Of a stretch of 64,000 nt of DNA, positions 42,296-51,974 are shown in pieces. Position numbers and translations under genes: made by a program. The DNA comes from an uncultured Clostridia bacterium. Its GTDB lineage: Bacteria > Bacillota > Clostridia > UBA1381 > UBA9506. The notes beneath the pieces are model-generated. The model was not told where the DNA came from. It saw nothing but the letters and a program-made list of their open reading frames with translations, and made no database searches. Position 1 is the first letter of the stretch, and the number at the start of each line of letters is the position of its first letter. The stretch covers positions 178,677-242,676 of the forward strand of contig CAKSBF010000002.1 of NCBI GenBank assembly GCA_934438075.1, written 5' to 3'.

Positions 42296-43474
42296 TTATT
42301 CCTCTTCCCAAAGGCGTTCCGTTACAAAGCGATCTATCCTCTCCAATGCTTTTTGGATATTCTTCACGCTGTAAGCATAAGAACAACGGACGAAACCCTC
42401 TCCGCTTTTACCAAAAGCAGTACCCGGAACAACCGCCACCTTTTGTGTATACAATAATTTTTCACTAAATGCATCCGATGAAAGACCGGTTGACTGAATA
42501 GAAGGAAAAACATAAAATGCTCCTTCCGGTTCAAAACAATGTAAGCCCATTTGGTTAAAACCGTCAACAATTACCCTGCGGCGACAATCATACTCTTCTT
42601 TCATTCTCTCAATATCTTCGTCGCCATTTTTCAAAGCGTCTATCGCTGCATATTGGCTAGTGGTCGGCGAACTCATAATCGCAAACTGGTGAATTTTCAA
42701 CATCTGTTTCATCACTTCAGCCGGGCCAACCGCAAATCCTAAACGCCAGCCGGTCATAGCATAGGTCTTTGAAAAACCATTAACCAAAACCGTTCTTTCT
42801 TTCATTCCTTCAATGTTTGCTATTGATGTATGTTTCGATCCGTAAGTTAATTCTGCATAGATTTCATCCGATAATATCATAACATTCGTATTCCGCAATA
42901 CACTGGCTATTTCCTCTAAATCTTCTCTTGTCATAATACCCCCGGTAGGGTTATTGGGATAAGGCAATATGAGAAGCTTTGTTTTTGGTGTAATAGCATC
43001 TTTTAATTGCTGTGCTGTTAGCTTAAAGCGATTTTCCGCACGGGTCACAATCGGCACAGGCACTCCGCCCGCTAAAATGGTGCATGGCTTATAGCATACA
43101 AAACAAGGCTCAGGAATAAGCACTTCATCACCGGGGTTTACCAAAGCACGGATACAAAGATCAATTGCCTCGCTTCCTCCTACCGTTACCATTACCTCTT
43201 TTTCCGGACTGTAAGAAAGATCAACCCGTCTTTCTAAATATTTTACAATTTCTCTTCTCAGTTCTATCAAACCGGCATTTGAAGTATAATATGTACGGCC
43301 CTGTTCCAATGACTGAATACCGGTATTACGGATATGCCAAGGCGTAACAAAGTCAGGCTCACCTACTCCTAAAGAAATTGCATCCTTCATTTCGCTGACA
43401 ATATCAAAAAATTTTCGTATGCCGGACGGCTCAATGGTTTTTACCTTATCCGACAAGAGATTTTCATAATTCAC
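42296..43474 (-). CDS. PLP-dependent aminotransferase, class I/II
   Basis: The 392-residue fold-type I aminotransferase has GVGEPDFVTPWHI, LPYPNNPTGGIM, the cofactor aspartate in MILSDEIYAELTYG and the Schiff-base lysine in VNGFSKTYAMTGWRLGF. It resembles the PatA/aspartate-aromatic group; the amino donor and acceptor cannot be read. The start is a GTG with GAGGTG eight bases upstream. It overlaps the stop of the Lrp-family gene by four bases, so that regulator may control it. Assignment to the family is firm and the substrate unknown. Confidence 0.9.
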   Translation of the reverse strand: MNYENLLSDKVKTIEPSGIRKFFDIVSEMKDAISLGVGEPDFVTPWHIRNTGIQSLEQGRTYYTSNAGLIELRREIVKYLERRVDLSYSPEKEVMVTVGGSEAIDLCIRALVNPGDEVLIPEPCFVCYKPCTILAGGVPVPIVTRAENRFKLTAQQLKDAITPKTKLLILPYPNNPTGGIMTREDLEEIASVLRNTNVMILSDEIYAELTYGSKHTSIANIEGMKERTVLVNGFSKTYAMTGWRLGFAVGPAEVMKQMLKIHQFAIMSSPTTSQYAAIDALKNGDEDIERMKEEYDCRRRVIVDGFNQMGLHCFEPEGAFYVFPSIQSTGLSSDAFSEKLLYTQKVAVVPGTAFGKSGEGFVRCSYAYSVKNIQKALERIDRFVTERLWEEE

Positions 43475-43950
43475 AGTGTAATCACCTCGCGCGTGTCTTT
43501 AGAAGTATCATTTGTTACAATTCCATCAATCTTGTATTTTTTCAAAACAAAATGTGTGGCTGTGCTTAACACCTCTTCCATCGGGGCGAGCTTTTCTGCG
43601 ACAAACAGTGCAACCTCCTTCATCGTCTTGCCCTCTACCATAACAGCAATATCGAAACCGCCGGACATTAGATAAACGGATGACACCTCCGCATATTGCT
43701 GAATTTTTTCCGCAACCTTGTCAAAACCTTCTCCGAACTGTGGTGTCACTCTCAGCTCAATAATGGCAGAAACAAGCTCTCTGTCCGTATTTTCCCAATT
43801 AATGACCGCGCGATATCCCAAAATAGTTTTATCTTCTTCATATTTTTTGATCTGTTTTGCTGCCTCTTCTTCACTAATGCCAAGCATAACAGCAGCCTGT
43901 TTAGGCGTTAATGTCGCATCCTTCTCCAAAAGAGATAATATTTTATTCAT
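43471..43950 (-). CDS. Lrp/AsnC-family transcriptional regulator
   Basis: The 159-residue protein has an N-terminal winged helix-turn-helix (TPKQAAVMLGISEEEAAKQIKK, shortened here to its core AAVMLGISEEEA) and a C-terminal ligand-binding RAM/AsnC domain including GYRAVINWE, VYLMSGGFDIAVMVEG and LSTATHFVLKKYK. Members bind amino acids and regulate amino-acid metabolism. The start at 43950 gives the usual N-terminus (MNKILSLLEKD); the frame extends to 43974. The adjoining, overlapping aminotransferase gene is the natural candidate target. The ligand is unknown. Confidence 0.88.
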   Translation of the reverse strand: MNKILSLLEKDATLTPKQAAVMLGISEEEAAKQIKKYEEDKTILGYRAVINWENTDRELVSAIIELRVTPQFGEGFDKVAEKIQQYAEVSSVYLMSGGFDIAVMVEGKTMKEVALFVAEKLAPMEEVLSTATHFVLKKYKIDGIVTNDTSKDTREVITL

Positions 43951-43988
43951 AAATTGTAACCTGCCTTTCATCAAAAATACAACAATAC

Positions 43989-44597
43989 TTATTCATTTTC
44001 ATCATCGCTTAATACACAGCCGTATACATACTCCCAAAAGTCATCTACACACTGTGCCTGTTTCGTGGAAAAAGGAATTAATATATCCCCGTCCTGCAAA
44101 TCCAAGGTTTCCACAATCATCTGTAAGTTGGCAGAAAGCTGAGTTCTTGAAAGTTTGTCACACTTGGTTGCAAAAACAACAGCATATTCCCCGGCATGCC
44201 GAATCCATTCCATCATTAAGACATCATCCGCGCTCGGTTTATGTCTCGAATCTACCAAAAGAACAACCTGCACAAGCTGAGGCCGGCTTTCCAAATATTC
44301 CTCAATCATCCGTCCCCATTTTTTTATTTCACCATGGGATCTTGCTGCATAACCGTAACCGGGTAAGTCTACCAGAGTAAGCCGATTATCAATGTTATAA
44401 AAATTAATCGTAACCGTTTTACCCGGCGTTGCGCTTACCCGCGCAAAATTCCGGCGATTCAGCACTTTATTAATTAAAGATGATTTTCCGACATTTGATC
44501 TTCCCACCAGCGCAATTTCGGGCACAACGGTGTTCGGATACTGCATCTTTTGCACTGCTGAAATTAAAAGCTCAACGTTATTTGTGTTCAGTTTCAC
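43989..44597 (-). CDS. engB: Ribosome biogenesis GTPase EngB/YsxC
   Basis: EngB is an essential GTPase needed for late assembly of the 50S ribosomal subunit. The 202-residue protein has G1 GRSNVGKSSLIN near residue 32, the G2 threonine in SATPGKTVTIN, G3 VDLPGYGYAA and G4 FATKCDKL. The start is a GTG with GGAGG seven bases upstream. It directly follows lon on the same strand, and the lon-engB order is very widespread in Firmicutes. Confidence is very high. Confidence 0.97.
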   Translation of the reverse strand: MKLNTNNVELLISAVQKMQYPNTVVPEIALVGRSNVGKSSLINKVLNRRNFARVSATPGKTVTINFYNIDNRLTLVDLPGYGYAARSHGEIKKWGRMIEEYLESRPQLVQVVLLVDSRHKPSADDVLMMEWIRHAGEYAVVFATKCDKLSRTQLSANLQMIVETLDLQDGDILIPFSTKQAQCVDDFWEYVYGCVLSDDENE

Positions 44598-44620
44598 TAT
44601 AACACCTCCCTATCGCAAAC

Positions 44621-46972
44621 TTACTTTTTCACGGTCTTATCTGTAAGCGCATTCTGCAAAACTTCATCCATAGACGAAACAGGAATAATGGTCACATTAT
44701 CCTTTACAACCTGTTCCAGCTCATCAATGTCTTTTTTATTTTCCTGAGGAATTAAAATCGTTTTAATTCCGGCCCGATATGCTGCCAGCGTCTTTTCCTT
44801 TAATCCGCCAATCGGCAGGACTCTGCCGCGCAATGTTATTTCTCCGGTCATGGCTACATCGTGTTTTACACGCCTGCCGCTCAATGCAGAAACAAGTGCA
44901 GTCGCCATAGTAATGCCGGCAGACGGTCCGTCTTTGGGAGTTGCTCCCTCCGGAACATGAATATGAATATCCATATCTTTATAAAAATTTTCATTAATGG
45001 CAAGATGTTTTGCATTTGCCCTGATATAACTGACGGCAGCTTTTGCAGACTCTTGCATAACATCGCCAAGCTGTCCTGTCAGCTCCAGCTTACCGCTGCC
45101 TTTCATGACATTAACTTCAACAGATAGTGTGTCGCCGCCAACCTGAGTCCAGGCCAATCCTGTTACAATACCTATTTCATCTCTTCCGGATACTGTTTCC
45201 CTTAAATAAATCCTTTTTCCAAGATATTCTTCCAGATTCTTCGCATTCACTTTAAGAATTTGTTTTTCTTCGGATTCTGACAGCTTCAAAGCTGCTTTAC
45301 GGCAAATGTTACCTATTTTCCGTTCCAGCGAACGAACCCCTGCTTCTCTGGTATAATAATCTATCACGGCGCGTATCGCACTGTCGCTAATTTTCAAGAC
45401 TTTAGAGGACAGACCGTGCCTGATTAATTGTTTGGGCAATAAATGTTTTTTACAAATATGAAACTTTTCTTCAGATGTATAACCGGAAAGCTCAATAATC
45501 TCCATTCTGTCCAAAAGTGGTCGCGGCACCGTGTCTAATGTATTCGCTGTAGCAATAAACAACACCTTTGAAAGGTCAAAATCTACCTCAAGGTAATGAT
45601 CGCGAAACTTACTGTTTTGTTCACTATCCAGTACCTCAAGCATGGCAGAGGCCGGATCGCCGTGAAAATCACTGCTCATTTTGTCTATCTCGTCAAACAG
45701 CATAAGAGGATTATTAGACTTTGCCTGTTTTAATGCATTGATGATTCTGCCGGGCATAGCTCCTATATATGTCTTACGGTGCCCGCGAATCTCTGCCTCG
45801 TCCCGCACACCGCCCAAAGAAATGCGAACATAGTTTTTACCCAGGCTTTCCGCGATAGAGCGTGCGATAGAGGTTTTACCAACACCCGGAGGTCCTACCA
45901 AGCACAATATCGGACCGGAAAGAGAACCGGTCATCTTTTTTACAGCTAAATATTCTAAAATCCGTTCTTTCACCTTCTCTAATCCATAGTGATCACGATC
46001 TAATATTTTTCTTGCCTCACTTAAATCCAGCTTATCCTCAGTAGATTTTTCCCAAGGCAGATCACAAATCCAACTAACATAATTCCGAATAACGTTCGCC
46101 TCGGGATTACCGTATGGCATTTTTTGCATTCTCTCCAGTTCCTGTTCGCACTTTTCCCGAACCTCACGCGGTGCACCGACCTGCTCCAAACGCTCTTTGT
46201 ATTCCTGGATTTCCAAGCCGATGCCGTCTTTGTCCCCCAATTCCTCTTGTATGACCTTCATTTGCTCGCGAAGAAAGTATTCCTTCTGATTTTGATCGAT
46301 ATTTTCTTTCACTTTACGGTTAATCTCGTTATCGTACTCTAAAATTTCCGTTTCGCGTGCCAAAATAATAATCAGTTTCTCCATCCGCTCTTTTACACAA
46401 AAGGTATCTAATATATCTTGCTTATCCTTAATTCTAATCTGCAGATTGGATGCAACTGCATCTGCAAATTCTCCGGGATTTTCAATGGACTCCAGCGCAA
46501 AGATAGCTTCCGGATTTAATTTATGATTATTAACACAATAATTTTGAAACTCGGCAATTAAATGTCTCTGCAATGCTTCATATTCTGTTTCGCTTACCTT
46601 ATCATCATCCGCACAGGCAAATTCACTTACCATCACCCTGAAATAAGGATCGCTTTTTACTACAATATCTATTTTTGCCCGTGCAATACCTTCTACTAAA
46701 ACACGCACTACACCGCCCGACATTTTTACAACTTGCTTAACACGGCATATCGTTCCTGTTTTTTCAATATCATCGTATTCAGGATTTTCTAACGTTATAT
46801 CTTTCTGCATGGAAAGAAAAGCAAGCTGATTTTCTGCCATAGCTTCTTCCAATGCTGCAATAGATTTCTCCCTCACCATATCAAAATGTACCAAGGCACC
46901 GGGAAACACAATTAATCCGCGAACAATAATCATTGGCAAATCTTTTGTATTTTTTATAATTAATTCACTCAT
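44621..46972 (-). CDS. lon: ATP-dependent protease La (Lon)
   Basis: Lon degrades damaged and regulatory proteins in the cytoplasm. The 783-residue protein has the N-terminal substrate-recognition domain (LPMIIVRGLIVFPG), the AAA+ module with Walker A GPPGVGKTS and Walker B LMLFDEIDKM, and the C-terminal protease with the catalytic serine in DGPSAGITMATAL and the lysine in PIGGLKEKTLAA. AAGGAG seven bases before the ATG at 46972 fixes the start; the open frame to 47020 has no such site. It has its own promoter and leads the long leftward block. Confidence is very high. Confidence 0.98.
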   Translation of the reverse strand: MSELIIKNTKDLPMIIVRGLIVFPGALVHFDMVREKSIAALEEAMAENQLAFLSMQKDITLENPEYDDIEKTGTICRVKQVVKMSGGVVRVLVEGIARAKIDIVVKSDPYFRVMVSEFACADDDKVSETEYEALQRHLIAEFQNYCVNNHKLNPEAIFALESIENPGEFADAVASNLQIRIKDKQDILDTFCVKERMEKLIIILARETEILEYDNEINRKVKENIDQNQKEYFLREQMKVIQEELGDKDGIGLEIQEYKERLEQVGAPREVREKCEQELERMQKMPYGNPEANVIRNYVSWICDLPWEKSTEDKLDLSEARKILDRDHYGLEKVKERILEYLAVKKMTGSLSGPILCLVGPPGVGKTSIARSIAESLGKNYVRISLGGVRDEAEIRGHRKTYIGAMPGRIINALKQAKSNNPLMLFDEIDKMSSDFHGDPASAMLEVLDSEQNSKFRDHYLEVDFDLSKVLFIATANTLDTVPRPLLDRMEIIELSGYTSEEKFHICKKHLLPKQLIRHGLSSKVLKISDSAIRAVIDYYTREAGVRSLERKIGNICRKAALKLSESEEKQILKVNAKNLEEYLGKRIYLRETVSGRDEIGIVTGLAWTQVGGDTLSVEVNVMKGSGKLELTGQLGDVMQESAKAAVSYIRANAKHLAINENFYKDMDIHIHVPEGATPKDGPSAGITMATALVSALSGRRVKHDVAMTGEITLRGRVLPIGGLKEKTLAAYRAGIKTILIPQENKKDIDELEQVVKDNVTIIPVSSMDEVLQNALTDKTVKK

Positions 46973-47028
46973 GTTTTTTCTCCTTATAGATTTGACGCAA
47001 GACTTTACGTTTAAAAACACATATTTAT

Positions 47029-47057
47029 ATTATACCAGAAAAATAAAAATATCTCAA
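47029..47057 (-). promoter_or_regulatory. Sigma-A promoter of lon and the downstream block
   Basis: On the minus strand TTGAGA (47052-47057) and a perfect TATAAT (47029-47034) are separated by 17 bases, with TGG before the -10. No CIRCE element or complete CtsR repeat was found around it. Confidence 0.8.
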
Positions 47058-47102
47058 CAGAAATAAAGATTATTTTTCAGAAACGCAAAGAAGTTTATAT
47101 AT

Positions 47103-48398
47103 TCATTTCCAATTATCTCTTTTCTGATCCAGTATCTTTTTCGCCTCTCCTATCAGATACAAGGAACCAAGTACATACACACAGCCATTCTTTCCTGCTT
47201 TCTGCACAGCAAGATTTAACGCCTCCTCACAATTTTTTGTTGTATTAATCTCGTCAAAAAATTCCTGTGCCAATTCAGCCATACTTTCCGCCCCTGCCGC
47301 ACGGGGAAAAGGCAACGTCGTTAAAATAATACTTTTTGTTATTTTTGAAAGTTCCCGTAGACAGGATTTACAGTCTTTATCTTTCATCATAGCAACGATA
47401 CAAACTATTTTTTTATCTCCGGCAATTCGTTCTGCCGACCTTACAAACGCGCGCATTCCATCAGGATTATGAGAACCATCGGCAATAATAAAAGGTTTTT
47501 CTGACAAGGTGTCCATGCGTCCGCTCCACTGAGCTTTTGCAATACCTTGAACGATTTCGCTTTGTTCAATATTCCACCCATTTTGCTGTAAAATCTGCGC
47601 TGAAGTAATTGCGGTTAATGCATTATGAATTTGATACTCACCACGTAACTGCGTACGATAATCGACGCCTCTATAAGTAAATTGATTTCCCTTTTCACTA
47701 ACCCTGCTGTCAGAAATTTTCCCTTCATCCCACGTTATCAAAACGCAGTTTTTTTCTTTCGCAGTCCGTTCAATAACTGAGAACGCTTCCGGCTGCTGCA
47801 AACCACAGCATACGCAATATCCGTTATCTTTAATAATACCGCTCTTTTCAAAAGCAACTTCCCCGATTGTATTGCCGAGGAATTGTGTATGATCCAAGCC
47901 AATGGGGGTAATGACAGATACCTCAGGAGTGCGGATAATATTCGTAGCATCAAACCTACCGCCCAACCCCGTTTCCAGCACAACAATATCGCATTTTCTT
48001 TCAGCAAAATAACAAAAAGCCGCTGCTGTTATTAACTCAAACTCTGTAGGATATTCTTCCTCGTACATTTCCATGACATCAGCCGCAAGCTTGACTCGCT
48101 CGACTACTTTACACAAAGCATCATCGGCAATCATTGTACCGTTAATTCGCATTCTTTCATTAAATTCATACAAAAAAGGCGAAGTATAAAGCCCGGTGCA
48201 ATACCCGGCAGAAATTAATATTTCTGACAAAAAAGCTGCCGTAGAACCTTTTCCATTTGTCCCGGCAATGTGTACAAAACGCAGGGTATCCTGCGGGTTA
48301 CCAAGTAGCTCCATTAAGCGCCGCATTTTCCATAGCCCCAATTTTTTGCCGAATTTTTCCGAACCGCCAATATAATTTAATACTTCTTGATATTCCAA
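47103..48398 (-). CDS. folC: Dihydrofolate synthase / folylpolyglutamate synthase
   Basis: FolC adds glutamate to dihydropteroate and then to reduced folates, retaining them in the cell. The 431-residue Mur-ligase-type enzyme has GSEKFGKKLGLWKM, the P-loop AGTNGKGSTAAFL, the omega-loop region TSPFLYEFNERMRING, ETGLGGRFDATN and the C-domain IADGSHNPDGMRA. The start is a TTG at 48398 with GCGAGG eight bases upstream; the open frame to 48530 runs through the promoter and is rejected. Folate supply links it to trmFO, purN and purH. It is divergent from murD. Confidence 0.95.
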   Translation of the reverse strand: MEYQEVLNYIGGSEKFGKKLGLWKMRRLMELLGNPQDTLRFVHIAGTNGKGSTAAFLSEILISAGYCTGLYTSPFLYEFNERMRINGTMIADDALCKVVERVKLAADVMEMYEEEYPTEFELITAAAFCYFAERKCDIVVLETGLGGRFDATNIIRTPEVSVITPIGLDHTQFLGNTIGEVAFEKSGIIKDNGYCVCCGLQQPEAFSVIERTAKEKNCVLITWDEGKISDSRVSEKGNQFTYRGVDYRTQLRGEYQIHNALTAITSAQILQQNGWNIEQSEIVQGIAKAQWSGRMDTLSEKPFIIADGSHNPDGMRAFVRSAERIAGDKKIVCIVAMMKDKDCKSCLRELSKITKSIILTTLPFPRAAGAESMAELAQEFFDEINTTKNCEEALNLAVQKAGKNGCVYVLGSLYLIGEAKKILDQKRDNWK

Positions 48399-48432
48399 AG
48401 CGTCATCCTCGCCTTCCTTTGGTATGTGTTTT

Positions 48433-48461
48433 AGTATATCCCTTTTATAAATTCCTGTCAA
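48433..48461 (-). promoter_or_regulatory. Sigma-A promoter of folC
   Basis: On the minus strand a perfect TTGACA (48456-48461), 17 bases, then TATACT (48433-48438). The leader to the TTG start is about 30 bases, which independently supports that start. Confidence 0.85.
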
Positions 48462-48479
48462 GACGGCGTGTATAAAATC

Positions 48480-48508
48480 TTTACAATCCCAATAAAATAG
48501 AGTATAAT
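48480..48508 (+). promoter_or_regulatory. Sigma-A promoter of murD and the M42 peptidase genes
   Basis: TTTACA (48480-48485) and a perfect TATAAT (48503-48508) are separated by 17 bases. It is back to back with the folC promoter, whose -35 lies 19 bases away. Confidence 0.85.
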
Positions 48509-48550
48509 ATTGGTAATAAAAAATAATCACACGAAAAGAGAGTGAAAACT

Positions 48551-49924
48551 TTGACAGAAAATATAAGAAAATTCCATGACATGATTAAAGATAGACGTGT
48601 TACCGTTATCGGAATTGGTATCAGCAACCGCCCCTTGATTCGTTATCTTGTTCAGCACGGTGCACACGTTACGGCGTGTGACCGCAAAACAAAGCAACAG
48701 CTCGGCGAGTATGCGCGTGAGCTTGAAAATATGAATGTTGCACTTTCTTTAGGTGACAGTTATTTGGACCACCTTGATGCCGATATTATTTTTAAAACAC
48801 CGGGCTTGCGCTTTGACCACTCTGCTTTACTTGCTGCAAAAGCCGCCGGTGCACAAATCACCTCCGAAATGGAGATGTTTTTTGAAATCTGCCCTTGTAA
48901 AATTATTGCCGTAACCGGCAGCGACGGAAAAACCACCACCACCACATTAATTTATAAAATGATGACAGAAGAAGGTTACACATGCCATCTTGGCGGCAAC
49001 ATTGGGACACCGTTGCTTACAAAAGCAGAAAATATGAACGAAGAAGATTTTGCGATTTTAGAGCTGTCAAGTTTTCAGCTTCACACCATGACAAAAAGCC
49101 CTGACATTGCTGTGATTACTAATATTTCACCCAACCATCTTGACATGCATAAAGATTACCAAGAATATATTGATGCTAAAAAAAATATTTTGTTGTATCA
49201 AACTCCGCAGCAATTGGCTATACTAAACGAGGATAACGAGGTAACGCGTTCCATGAAAGATGACGCAAAAGGGCAGGTTTTGACCTTCTCACGCCAAGGT
49301 GCAGCCGATATTTATTTGGATAATGAATTTATTACTACAAACAAACGGCATATTTTAAATATTCACGATATTAAAATTCCCGGTATGCATAATGTAGAAA
49401 ATTATATGGCAGCTATTGCGGCTGTACGGCATTTTGTGTCAGATAAAACCATTCAAAAAATAGCACAGGAATTTGGCGGTGTGGAACACCGCATTGAATT
49501 AGTGCGCACACTGGACGGTGTTCGGTATTATAATAGTTCAATTGACTCTTCTCCAAACCGCACAATTAATACTTTAAAGGTATTTTCCAAACCGGTTGTG
49601 CTGATTGCCGGAGGTAAAGATAAAGGAATTCCATACGATGCAATCGGCCCTGCAATTTTAGAAAAAGTAAAGGCACTCATTTTAATCGGAGCAACTTCGG
49701 GTGCAATAGAACAAGCTGTCAAAGCGGCAGCCAAAAAGCAAAACGTTCCTCTCTCTCTTCCGATTTATCACGAAACAAATTATAAAGATGCCGTAGCGCG
49801 GGCAAAAAATTGCGCTCAAAGCGGGGATGTTGTCCTGCTATCCAACGCAAGCACAAGCTTTGATATGTTTCAAAATTTTGAGGAACGCGGTAATCTCTAT
49901 AAGGAGCTGGTACATCAACTATGA
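48551..49924 (+). CDS. murD: UDP-N-acetylmuramoylalanine-D-glutamate ligase
   Basis: MurD adds D-glutamate to UDP-MurNAc-L-alanine during peptidoglycan precursor synthesis. The protein of about 457 residues has the N-domain loop VTVIGIGISNRPLI, the ATP loop VTGSDGKTTTTTL, the histidine and lysine of the ISPNHLDMHKDYQEY region, and the C-domain KPVVLIAGGKDKG. A TTG at 48551 is preferred because AGAGAG lies eight bases before it; a GTG at 48542 overlaps that site. It is overlapped by the first M42 gene and is outside any dcw cluster. Confidence is high. Confidence 0.95.
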   Translation: MTENIRKFHDMIKDRRVTVIGIGISNRPLIRYLVQHGAHVTACDRKTKQQLGEYARELENMNVALSLGDSYLDHLDADIIFKTPGLRFDHSALLAAKAAGAQITSEMEMFFEICPCKIIAVTGSDGKTTTTTLIYKMMTEEGYTCHLGGNIGTPLLTKAENMNEEDFAILELSSFQLHTMTKSPDIAVITNISPNHLDMHKDYQEYIDAKKNILLYQTPQQLAILNEDNEVTRSMKDDAKGQVLTFSRQGAADIYLDNEFITTNKRHILNIHDIKIPGMHNVENYMAAIAAVRHFVSDKTIQKIAQEFGGVEHRIELVRTLDGVRYYNSSIDSSPNRTINTLKVFSKPVVLIAGGKDKGIPYDAIGPAILEKVKALILIGATSGAIEQAVKAAAKKQNVPLSLPIYHETNYKDAVARAKNCAQSGDVVLLSNASTSFDMFQNFEERGNLYKELVHQL

Positions 49925-50967
49925 AAAAAGAATTATTAAAGCTGTCGGAAGCGGGCGGTATTTCCGGATTCGAATTTGCAATTGCTCCGTACATTCAAAA
50001 ATTGCTGGCAAAATATTGCAGCGAAATCACCGTTGATAAACTTGGAAACGTTGTTGGAATTCGTCGCTGCGGTCATAAAAATGCAAAGAAAATAATGTTG
50101 GAAGCTCACATGGACGGAATCGGCTTAATGGTAACCGATATTGATGAACAAGGATTTGTCCATTTCACCAATATTGGCGGCGTAGACACCCGAATTCTGC
50201 CTGCTGCTGAAGTCATTGTTTGCGGAAGGAAAGAACTGTTTGGAGTTATCGGTGCCAAACCACCGCATTTGCAAAAGCCGGGCGAGGCAGACGAGCCCGC
50301 AAAGCTTTGTGATATGGCAATTGATGTAGGACTCACCTATGACGAAGCGTGTAAATATATCACTCCCGGTGATATGATTACTTTTTCAACAACAGCAAAG
50401 AAACTTTCCTCTAAGACAATTTCCGGAAAATATCTGGATGACCGCGCCGGTATTATTTCGCTTTTGCTTTGTCTGGACGAAATAAAGGATGAGCAGCTGC
50501 CATTTGACATAGTCGTGCTTTGTGCAGTTCAGGAAGAGGTCGGCTGTCGAGGTGCGGTTGCCGGCAGTTATAATGTTGAGCCTGATGCTGCATTGGTGGT
50601 TGATGTATGCCATGGTGACACGCCCGATTCCGGTACCGACAGCATTTTTAAACTGGGAAGCGGAACAGTACTGAGTCTTGGACCGAATATTCATCCTTAT
50701 CTGGCGCAGATTGCACAAGATTCCGCTGAAAAAGAAAAGATAAAATACAGTCTTGATGTAGATGGCGGAGACACCGGAACAGATGCATGGGAAATCCAAA
50801 TTGTAAAAGAAGGTATTCCTACCCTCTTGCTGTCCATCCCTCTGCGTTATATGCATACTACGGTGGAAACCATTTCCTATGATGACGTTACAGCAACGGG
50901 CAAACTGCTCTCAGCTGTTATTAAAAATATTGATTTGGAGGAACTCGCATGCTGTTATCAGATTTAA
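49921..50967 (+). CDS. M42-family aminopeptidase, first of three paralogues
   Basis: The 348-residue protein is an M42 (TET/glutamyl-aminopeptidase-like) metallopeptidase, usually a cytosolic dodecamer trimming peptides. The two-metal site is complete: H63 in AHMDGIG, the bridging aspartate in YLDDRAG, the base in VQEEVGCRG, the aspartate in LVVDVCHGD and the last histidine in RYMHTTVE. The ATG overlaps the murD stop by four bases, so the peptidases are translated together with murD. The next paralogue overlaps its 3' end by 19 bases. Substrate specificity is unknown. Confidence 0.9.
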   Translation: MKKELLKLSEAGGISGFEFAIAPYIQKLLAKYCSEITVDKLGNVVGIRRCGHKNAKKIMLEAHMDGIGLMVTDIDEQGFVHFTNIGGVDTRILPAAEVIVCGRKELFGVIGAKPPHLQKPGEADEPAKLCDMAIDVGLTYDEACKYITPGDMITFSTTAKKLSSKTISGKYLDDRAGIISLLLCLDEIKDEQLPFDIVVLCAVQEEVGCRGAVAGSYNVEPDAALVVDVCHGDTPDSGTDSIFKLGSGTVLSLGPNIHPYLAQIAQDSAEKEKIKYSLDVDGGDTGTDAWEIQIVKEGIPTLLLSIPLRYMHTTVETISYDDVTATGKLLSAVIKNIDLEELACCYQI

Positions 50968-51974
50968 CAATGCTCGCAGGTGTTTCCGGCAACGAGACAG
51001 CCGTGCGGGAATACATCTATCGGATAATAAAAGACAAATGTGATGAAATTACAATCGACTCGATGGGAAATATGTGCGCTCTTATGCGCGGAACGGACAA
51101 AAATCCCAAAAAGGTCATGCTATGTGCACACATGGATGAAATAGGCATGATAACAAGTCAGATTACAGATAACGGATTTATAAAATTTAAGACTGTCGGC
51201 GGCATAGATCCTCGTATTATGGTATCTAAACGCGTACTAATCGGTAAAAATGCACACCCCGGCGTAATTGGTTACAAAGCCGTACATTTACAAGACAAAG
51301 CAGAGCGCGAGACAACGGCCAAAGCAAAAAATTTATATATTGATATTGGCGCAAAAGATAAAAAAGATGCTGAAAAAAGGGTAAAAATAGGTGACTATAT
51401 TGTTTTTGATTCTGACTACCGTGAGTTTGGCAATGGATTAATTAAAGCACGTGCTTTGGATGATCGTGCCGGATGTGCTGTTTTAGCAGAATTAGCAGGT
51501 CAACGTTTCAATTTTGATTTATATCTTTGTTTTACCGTGCAAGAAGAAATAGGTTTGCGCGGCGCCACAATTGCAACAAACCGAATTCACCCTGACCTTG
51601 CAATCGTGTTAGAAGCAACCACCTGTTCCGATGTCGCAGGTACAAAGCCTGAAGAACGTTCTACAGTTTTGGGAGGCGGTGCAGCAATCTCCTTTATCGA
51701 CCGAAGTACCTACTACAACAAAAAGCTGACACATTTTTTATATCAGCTTGCCGATACCAACCATATTCCCGTGCAGTATAAACAAACCGCAATGGGCGGC
51801 AATGATGCAGGCAGTATACACCTTGCCTGCGGTGGCATACCCACGGCAGCAATTTCCATTCCGGCACGCTATATTCACTCCCCTTCCTCTGTTATCAGTA
51901 AAACAGATTTTAACGCATGCCGTTCACTGGTTAAACTTTTCTTACAGGAGGCAAATACATGCTTGAATTATTAA
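50949..51974 (+). CDS. M42-family aminopeptidase, second of three paralogues
   Basis: This 341-residue M42 metallopeptidase has the metal and catalytic motifs AHMDEIGM, ALDDRAGC, VQEEIGLRG, a glutamate at the fourth metal position (IVLEATTCSD) and RYIHSPSS. The glutamate variant is common in the family and marks it as a different subtype from its two neighbours, which have aspartate. GGAGG lies a few bases before the ATG, inside the previous gene. It overlaps the third paralogue by 16 bases. It could form mixed dodecamers with the others; this is inference. Confidence 0.9.
   Translation: MLLSDLTMLAGVSGNETAVREYIYRIIKDKCDEITIDSMGNMCALMRGTDKNPKKVMLCAHMDEIGMITSQITDNGFIKFKTVGGIDPRIMVSKRVLIGKNAHPGVIGYKAVHLQDKAERETTAKAKNLYIDIGAKDKKDAEKRVKIGDYIVFDSDYREFGNGLIKARALDDRAGCAVLAELAGQRFNFDLYLCFTVQEEIGLRGATIATNRIHPDLAIVLEATTCSDVAGTKPEERSTVLGGGAAISFIDRSTYYNKKLTHFLYQLADTNHIPVQYKQTAMGGNDAGSIHLACGGIPTAAISIPARYIHSPSSVISKTDFNACRSLVKLFLQEANTCLNY

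Noticed and set aside
46973..47060. CtsR or CIRCE heat-shock operator at the lon promoter
   Set aside because: Only a single TTTGAC-like half site exists; the tandem CtsR heptamers and the CIRCE inverted repeat are absent.
48399..48530. N-terminal extension of FolC
   Set aside because: The region contains the consensus TTGACA-17-TATACT promoter of the gene itself, so it cannot be translated from that transcript.
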